Of a stretch of DNA of 64,000 nt, positions 56,340-64,000 are shown in pieces. The DNA comes from Sepioteuthis lessoniana. Lineage: Eukaryota; Mollusca; Cephalopoda; Myopsida; Loliginidae. Location: assembly GCA_963585895.1 (NCBI GenBank), contig OY757904.1:161468742-161532741 (forward strand). Reading direction: 5' to 3'. Below the pieces are notes generated by a model. It had not been told where the DNA came from. It saw nothing but the letters and a program-made list of their open reading frames with translations, and ran no database searches. A program made the position numbers and the translations under genes. The stretch's first letter is position 1. Each line of letters starts with the position of its first letter.

Positions 56340-57120
56340 TCTAAATCATTGCCAAACAGAATCAAGCAATAAAATGTTTATTTTACTAAAGGTTAATTAA
56401 ATCTCCAAAAAAGATTCTCTCTATGGACAGACTACAAAAAAGTCTGTGGATGCATCTGCAATGATTGTTTTTTAAAATAAAAGAACATTTTATTATCATC
56501 AGCTGACTACGAATAATGTGATTATTTTTTTAATACTTTAATTATTGTTGTGTGCTTACATATTGATAAAGGAGGGGGGGTCAGTTTATCGTTAAATTTA
56601 CTTTGGTTTATCATAATTTCATTCATTGACCCATTCACACTTAATAAATCCATTTACACTATCCCTTACAGCAAACTTACATCAAAATACCTCACAATCT
56701 TTATGGGCTGCCCTACTTAAAAACCCAACGAAACAAAAAATAATAAGTGATATTTATGATGATAAGGGAGAGAATTGGAGGGGGGATATAAGACCCCCTA
56801 AAAGAAAATAGAAGTTAAATAGAACAGTGCATAATTTGGTTGTCCGTCCCCTATCCCAGTTTCTGAGAAAGATCACCGACTTTTCTGAACCAAAAAAGCC
56901 CCAAAACAAGTCAGTTGGTTTCTATGTGGATTCTAACTAATGAGAGCAAAAGTAAAGTATGAGTTGTGGGATGGTGGGCGGGGGTAATATATTGGAATGA
57001 TAATGATGATTTCATTCCAGGATGAAAGACATTTAAGGACCATGAGAAGCAAAAAAAAAAAAAAAAAATTTGCTCCTGGGATTCCTGGGAGACCTTCTTG
57101 TAAGATGACAGGCCTGACAC
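56340..57120. other. DNA downstream of TIPIN, nothing recognised
   Basis: AT-rich with a poly(A) run at 57052-57068; no supported gene. Confidence 0.45.
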
Positions 57121-57124
57121 AATC

Positions 57125-58745
57125 ATTCTACTTACCTGAGATTGGATCCTGAAGGTGGGGGGGCTTTCATGTGACTAAGCTTGGTGTATGTACTCATCTT
57201 TTGTTGGATGCTATATAGTCCAGCTTTTTCCTATCTGATCTTCACCCGAAGTTGATGATAGAAGAATTCAATCAGATCATGATGAGAAAAAGACTCATCA
57301 TAAAATCCCTTCCACCATCTCATCCAAATCACAATTTGAGCCGCAGCCAGAAACACTCCCTTTCACACTCATCTATGTAGGATCAACATTGTCATTGTCC
57401 TGTCACCATGTCAAGCTGTACTAACTACTTTGGATTGATGGGAACCATCACCTCATTGATGTAGTTTCAAAGTGGGCAAACCCTGCCATAGTAGTTTTAA
57501 GCATGCCCGGCTGTCTCCTCCAAATCTCTGCCACAACAGGCACAACCGGGCATTTCTGCCATTTCTGCCATGCTTGCTTTGATGGCCACGTCAGCAAGGA
57601 ATAACACACTCTAGAAACAAAATTCCCCACCACCCCACCCCACACCACAACACCCCGCTGCTTTTGACCTGTGTTTGCTCTCAGGCTCTGCCTCCATTGG
57701 CCCTCAGCCTCTAAGTTGAACTTTAAGCTAGAGAAGGCATCCTTAATTTCTGGTTCCCATGTTGAATCCTCTGTGAACAATCAACTTAAGAATGCCAGCC
57801 TCTTTGCATCTCTAAGCCTCCATTACATGGTTGTTGGGAACAGAACTTCCTACTGACAATTAGCCTGCATTCCTTCCACTATAATGAGAAGATTTGTCAA
57901 ATGCCAACAACCAAGGCAGTGGGAGTACAAACAACTGATCAGGGGAAGATGTACCCAGTATGCACCTCTGCTTTACCTTTTAAGAACAACTGCCTTCAAA
58001 GCTATGAATTCACCAATACTCTGACTTTTGCCTGTACTTCCAATCAATTAAGTTGAAGGTCTGAAATGAACTGAGGATGTAAATCATCCCATTCTTCCAG
58101 TGCAATGGACCTGGCAGAGGAATGCTGCCTCTCCAGGCCCCCAACCACAAACCTTCACTCTTTTCCAAATTGATTTTGACTCCCTAAAACTGTCTTATAC
58201 CTTGCAATCACCTGCTGTACTGTGATTGTTTGAACAGCAGGACACAAACACGGTGACGTCATAGGCATATGCAGAAAACTTTGCCTATAAGTAGGTCAGG
58301 AGTATAACTCCACAAAGGATTAGATTTGCCCTCTTATTCCTAAGTCTTCAGGGCTGAGATTCCAAAGCAAGGACGTAGTCCTGTTACATTTATCGTTCAA
58401 TTATGAAAGCCCCAGAATACTTTTTATTCACCTTTATCACTGCCACTTGGAATTGATACAGAATATTTGCGGAACTCTGGCTCAAATTTAGTAGTCTTCA
58501 AAACAGCTTTAAGAAACTGGTGATTCACCCTATTGAAGGCTTTGAACTGATCTAAATTGATCAGTGCAGCTTCAGTGTTGTCTTGTTTTGGACCAGCCTT
58601 CCCTTCACAGCATAATTCTGCTCAGTTTTGATCTTCAGCAACAACTTGCAACCTGGGCTAAAATTTTCAATTCTGTTTAGCAGAATTATGAGCCAGTAGT
58701 CATCCTCCCAAACATACCTGCCACCTTTTTTGTTAACAGTATTTT
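57125..58745 (-). mobile_element. Tx1-like LINE fragment, broken
   Basis: Reading leftward: RT motif region with EDDYWLIILLNRIEN, LLLKIKTEQNYAVKGRLVQ (about 58720-58580) and motif A AALINLDQFKAFNRVNHQFL (about 58590-58510). An internal gap covering the catalytic motif C region follows. Then come C-terminal pieces WEPEIKDAFSSLKFNLEAEG (about 57760), MPGCACCGRDLEETAGHA (about 57560-57500), INPKQLVQLD-type sequence near 57420 and FYHQLRVKIR near 57250. These match, in order, a LINE ORF2 common in fish and corals, usually compared with Tx1. Several frame changes and deletions; 5' end missing or unrecognised upstream of 58745. Confidence 0.78.
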
Positions 58746-58984
58746 CTGCAAAGTTTCACAGCAGAGTTGATTGAGACTTCAAAGTCAGTAACCAACTTGC
58801 TAAAAAGTGAAGGATACCTGAAGCAAATCAGTCTTCTAGTTAGCAGGGGTGACACACATAATGAGGTTTGGGGCAAGGCAAAGAAGAAATGTTTTACAAT
58901 AAGTAAAGCTCGCGACTGAGAAAAATGTCTGGTGACTCTTCTCATAACAAGCAGAGCTGTGGGTAGTTTTATTCAAAGGGTCAT

Positions 58985-61900
58985 AAAAGAAAATGAGAAT
59001 ATATCCTGGTTTGAATTAGAATACCTGCTCGGAGAATATTACAGGATAGATTCTAACCTATTTGAATTTTTTTGCAATTAGTAGGCGTTCAACAGGGCAG
59101 ATGTGAAGGCCTTCAGGGTTATGTGCAAAGAATTATTCATTTAGCTGATGAAGCATATAGTGGCATGGATAAAAGTAATCCAAAAGTTAAGGAACAAGTT
59201 AAGAGGTTTTTTTTCCATTGAAAGACTAAGAGACCATGAAGTTAAACTAGCTGTACTAAGAGATGAATCACCTACAATTGAGGCTGCTTATTAAAAACCT
59301 CTTGCAAAAGATAAGTGGTGAATTAGGATAACTGCCCCCTCCCAAACAGAACCCAAACCTATGGAGGTCTGTCACATGAGAAAGGGAAGGACACACGTTA
59401 ATGCACCAGTGATAGAAAATAAGGAGCCTAACAGACACTGGGGTTGAGGGAATACTGTAATAGAACAGAGAATCGTTTAGCCAGCAGGCCACTACAGATA
59501 GGGTTATAGAATGCTGGAGACATAGGAAAAAGGTCGAGTTTGGGATACGCAGCAACACAACCCGCTTGGGCCAAGCAGGCAGAAATGCTTATTACCAACA
59601 TACAGGATTGGTAATATGGGTTCACCAAATTCAATCACAATTAGAGTAGGGCCTACAACTCATAGGGCTTTAATAGACATCGGAGTAAAAGTATCCATTA
59701 TTAATAGCAGAGTATACCGAGCACTAAAACCAAGACCTGAATTGATGAACAAAAACATAGAATCTACAGACTGCTAATGGCTCTCCCTTAAAAGTGGAAG
59801 AAATAGTTTATCTACAACTTAAGATAGCTAAACACATTACACCGCACAAGTTTTTTGTTGTCAAGAATTTAAATAGGAACATCATATTAGGGCGTGATTG
59901 GTTAAAGCTGAATAGGGCCTGTATTTACTTCGATTTAGGGGCTCTCAGAATTAATAACGTGTCCGTAGCACTAGAAGAAGATAAACATATTTCATCAATT
60001 GTTAGATTAGACAGATGAGTAGAGCTGAACTCCCAACATATGCATACATGTGTAGGGAAGACATGAAATAGAAGTGGGAATCAAGACACCTACCAAACAG
60101 AGCAGCTAACCTCAGAATATTTAAGTAACCTGTTTTGCATATCGGTAGCCATCACACGAGTCACATTAAATGAATCACAAAAAGTCCCACTATTGATAAT
60201 GAATAATACAGATCAGACAATATTTCTAAAACAGGGCTGCTCTGTAGCTAGGCTGCTAAAATAAGCAAAATTACCAGGGCTGACAAGACAGCACACCAGC
60301 TAAGGGGTGAGGAATTAAGGAAAGCCAAGGTACCTTTAGAATTTAGGGAGAAAGTAATAATATTACTAAGGAAAAATATAGATTTATTTATTTGTGAGGA
60401 TAAGGACTTAGGGAGAATAGACAGTAAAAATGAAAATTGATACAGGGGGATCATGACCCCATAAAGAAACGGCAATACCACACCTCTTCACCAGAGAAAG
60501 TTGGTAGACAAAGCTATGAATGAAATGCTCGTCACTGGGATTGTAGAATACTGTAGAATTCCACAGGGATTTCCAACAATTTTAGTTAAGAGAGCTAGTA
60601 GTCAGCAATTCTGCATGGATTTTAGAGCTCTAAATGAAATCACTAAGAATAACGCCCACCTGCTCCCAGTCATCAATAATAATAGCCTGGCATGTTTGGG
60701 GACAGCTAGATACTTCTTGAAATTAGATTTAAAGTTTGGTAATTGGCTGGTTGAGCTGCATGAACATAAGGAAAAAAACGGCATTTATATGTCACCAGGC
60801 TGTCTTTCAATTCACTGGCGTATTCCAGAAGTTAATGTCTTTAGTTTTAGAAGGACAAGAAGACTATGCACTGGCATATTTAGACAACATCCTAGTATTT
60901 TCAGACACTGTGGAGAATCACCTAAAACATATACAAGAAGTTTTAAATAACCTGAGAAGACACAATCTAAGATTGAAGCCTGCAAAATATGAGATCTAGG
61001 AAGAGACCCAATAATTAGGATTCCAGATTAGGAGTAAAGGGATTCAGCCGGATTATGAAGTTAAGACAATTCAAGCTGTGGTTAACTCCAGTACCATAAG
61101 TGAAGTGAGGGGGGGGGTATCAGAATGTGTTCTTATTACTGAAGGTTCATTCTGGATTTTTCTTGTGTAACTGAACCTCTAATTAATTTGACTAAGATGT
61201 ATGTCCATTTCCAGTGGGACGATACATGTCAGGTAGCATATGACCACCTAAAGAAAATGCTAGCAGATATGGTTACTTTAGTATACCTAGACCCTAATAA
61301 GGAGTATGTAATGGTGCATCTCACCTTTCCATAGGTGCTTGCTTGCCTAACGTAGCATGTCTGTGATGGAGTAGGGGGTAAGGAAATTGAGAAGCCTATA
61401 TATTTCCTATCACATGAATTAGGTGATACCCAAACAAGGTAGTCAACAATAGAAAATAGGCATATGCTATACACTATTCTTTATATACACAAACCATAGA
61501 GCACTACGGTACTTACTGAACTCAACCTTGCAGGATAAGAAAATACAGGTGTAGGCTTTGAGTATAGCAGGCTACAATTGTAAGTGTAACATATATGCAG
61601 ACTTGCTGAGGGCATACCAAAGGAGGGAGCTAAGAAAACTGAGATTGATGATAGGGCCTATGAAGTTAGTGCCATCAACTCAAATCATTTTGAGCCCTGA
61701 GACTTATTGTCATAAAGGTGAGATGTCCCGACCAATTGGATTTGGAAGACCAGTATTGCCAGATATAGACATAATTAGCGAACAGAACTTTAAAAAAAAA
61801 ATAAAGAAAGGTAAGGCCACAAAATTAGAACAAGAAATACCTAATTATGGACAATATTTTCTATTATTTGTCCCAGCCAGACAACTAGCCAGTGGTGAGA

Positions 61901-64000
61901 TACATCCCATCACACCTAAGAATGCAAGTGTTTGTACAATACCAGAATGATACTGGTCATATAGGAACAGAAAAGACTTTCCAAACTTTATTGCAGAAGT
62001 ATTTTTAACAGTCTTTTTAGGGAAGTCATTGAATGTGTGAATATGTGTATTCCATGCCAAACAAGAAATTTAAACGCTCTCCAACCATATATACAAGAGT
62101 CTGATATTCCCATTCCCTTCTGCAAAAATCACAGATATTTACAGACCGTACCTTAAAACACGATAGGGGAATCAATATATTGTATCATTTAGAGATAATT
62201 TCAGTGGATGGCCCGAGTGTTTTCCGGTTCCTAATAAGAACGAGGAGACCACAAGTCACCTACTAATAGAAGAGATATTCCCCAGATTTGGTGCCCCCCT
62301 CCAGATAGTATCTGATAATGGGCCAGAGAATGTAAATAGAACAATGAAGAGAACTCTAGAAGAGTTTTGCCCAGTCAGCTGGGGGTGTAGAATACACTGA
62401 CTTCTTCTCTGCAGAGGGATAAGACCCCCCCCCAAACGAGTGTCCTGTATATGACACTAAACAATCTGATAGTGAGGTTCCAGTAATGCTAGAGGTTTAG
62501 GGAATGCAGAGTTCCTCTTCATTGCCATTGCTCCCGAGTCCAATCTGGCCTGCAGTGGTAGCACCTCATAAGGGTCCTATCTATGGGTTAAATAGAACTA
62601 CACCATGGTTTCTTGAGTTTACTGTTTTTTGCATTTAAACTGTATATTTATGCTAAACTGAGTTGTTTAAAATAGAACTGCTTTGACATTTAAACTGCAT
62701 ACTTATGCTAAACAGAATTGCTCAAACTAGAACTGTTTTGACATCTAAACTGTGTACTTATACTAAACTGAATTATCTGAAATAAAACTTTTTTGACATT
62801 AACTCTGTGTATTGCCCAGTTGCCTGGGACTGTAGAAATCACCAACTGCACCTGTGCAGAGGGGTAAGACGCCCCCCCCCCACAATGAGTGTCCTGATGT
62901 GACACAACTCACTCTGATGGTGAAGTTCCAGTGATACAGGAGCTTTGGGGAATGTGGAGCACCCCTTTGCTGCCATTGCTCCTAGGTCCACTCTGGCCCG
63001 GAATGGTAGTACCTGATAGGGCTCTATCTATAGATTAAATAGAATTAAACTGCATACTTATGCTAAACTGAATTGTTTGAATTAGAACTGTTTGACTAAA
63101 CTGAATAGCTTGAAATAGAAATGTTTTTGATAATTAAACTGTGTACTTATATTTAAACCGTGTACTTATGCTAAACTGAATTGTTTGAAATGGAACTGTT
63201 TTTTACTTTGAAACTCTACTTACACTAAACTGAATTGTTTAATATAGAACTGTTTTGACTTGTAACTGTGTGTAAACAAAATCTATACTTATACTAAACT
63301 GGATTGACTGAATTAGAACTGTTGAATAAACTGAATAGTTTGAAATAGAAATGTTTTTAACAATTAAACTGTGTACTCATTCTAAAACTGAATTGTTTGG
63401 AATAGAACTGATTTTTTGTATAAAAATGATTTGGCGTTAAATAACCTACAAAGGTTGATATGCCATAAAACCCAAACAACCAACCAGCCTAGAAGAGTTG
63501 AATGTACATCACATGACTACTTCATTTTACCACCCCCAGAGTAAAGGTCTGGTAGAAAGACTTCACGAGACTATGAACAACATTTTTTGCCAAGAAAATA
63601 GGGGATAACGCGTGTTCCTGGAATCTATACATCAATCAGATGCGTGCAACCCTTCAATTCAATGAGGGTGAGTCTATGAAATTGTCACCATGTTATCTAG
63701 TGCATGGTAAAGATGTTATTCACCCGCTAGACAATATATTGAAGCCTCGTCAGCTATATCATGGAAAGGAGCATCATGAGATAGCCCTCAAGGAAAAGCA
63801 CTGTGCTTTTATCTTAGTCAGGAGTAATCTAAAGAAAGCAAAGTGACATCAAGAAGACAGGCTGGATAGCAAAACCAATGATGTTGTCTTTAAGGTAGGG
63901 AATTTTGCCAACTGTAGGAATCACTATAAATGTGAAAAATTGGATAAAAGATGGCAACCAAATTATGCAGTGGTAGAAAAAACTGGACCTATGTCATATT
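58985..64000 (+). mobile_element. Ty3/Gypsy element, broken, continues past the right edge
   Basis: Gag-like sequence (about 58990-59280, including LADEAYSGMDKSNPKVKEQ). Aspartic protease end (59790-60018, NRNIILGRDWLKLNRACIYF). Reverse transcriptase (60490-61000, CMDFRALNEITKN, DYALAYLDNILVFSD). RNase H (about 61170-61480). Integrase: zinc-binding part near 61950-62070, core near 62160-62350 and again after 63489 (YHPQSKGLVERLHETMNN). The domain order is that of Ty3/Gypsy. The frame is broken at roughly ten places, so the copy is dead. It was later split within integrase by a composite retroposon (62367-63488). The 3' LTR must lie beyond 64000; the 5' LTR was not identified. Confidence 0.88.
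62367..63488 (+). mobile_element. Composite retroposon copy 8, two heads, with 11-bp target duplication
   Basis: Largest copy. Head 1 (62367-62600), AT-rich units, head 2 (about 62812-63035), about nine more units and the tail (about 63425-63475). CTAGAAGAGTT is exact at 62356-62366 and 63489-63499. Inserted in the integrase region of the Gypsy fossil, so it is younger than that element. The two heads within one duplication show that a dimer either inserted or formed in place. Confidence 0.9.

Overview
This window is animal nuclear DNA. It is AT-rich, with long introns, canonical GT/AG splice sites, microsatellites and dense retroposons. Two conserved host genes lie head to head and carry the whole identification. 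The minus-strand gene is DNA ligase III (LIG3); only its first two coding exons are here (11352-10878 and 4055-3960) and the rest lies left of position 1. The plus-strand gene is the replication-fork protection protein TIPIN, complete in eight coding exons from 22608 to 55927 (527 codons after splicing). A lophotrochozoan, probably a mollusc and perhaps a cephalopod, is my best guess from the long introns, abundant RTE elements, tRNA-derived SINEs and I/Nimb-type LINE. No taxonomic marker in the window proves it.

Layout. 0-1.2 kb: a decayed LINE fragment. 3.0-3.8 kb: a composite retroposon. 4.0 kb: LIG3 exon 2. 4.7-5.0 kb: a CpG-rich promoter-like patch. 5.3-9.0 kb: a broken LINE with a restriction-like endonuclease, inside LIG3 intron 1. 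10.9-11.4 kb: LIG3 first coding exon with two in-frame starts. 15.6-17.6 kb: a young, 5'-truncated RTE LINE. 17.6-22.6 kb: AT-rich DNA leading to TIPIN. 22.6-55.9 kb: TIPIN, whose introns hold nested Ty3/Gypsy fossils (23-27.6 kb), SINEs, a foldback element split by a second RTE copy (35.6-37 kb), a mariner-like MITE (39.5-40 kb), a nearly full-length I/Nimb-type LINE (41.2-47.3 kb) and several composite retroposons. 57.1-58.75 kb: a minus-strand Tx1-like LINE. 59-64 kb: a broken Gypsy element running off the right edge and itself interrupted by a composite retroposon.

The most unusual system is the composite retroposon. A conserved head of about 230 bp is followed by AT-rich tandem repeats of about 45-55 bp and a conserved tail of about 55 bp. 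Six copies have flanking duplications of 10-15 bp (three exact, one with a mismatch, two close), so it has moved as a unit. Its tail, which can fold into a two-step hairpin, is shared with tRNA-derived SINEs and with the 3' end of the I/Nimb-type LINE at 41-47 kb. That makes the LINE the likely supplier of reverse transcriptase for both. Some copies have two heads.

The two host genes both act in genome maintenance: TIPIN at stalled forks with Timeless and RPA, LIG3 in nuclear and mitochondrial strand-break repair. LIG3 keeps the vertebrate-style arrangement of a weak upstream ATG (mitochondrial leader) and a strong downstream ATG at the zinc finger. TIPIN ends in an unusual coding minisatellite of 45-residue repeats, a related copy of which lies in its own intron 6.
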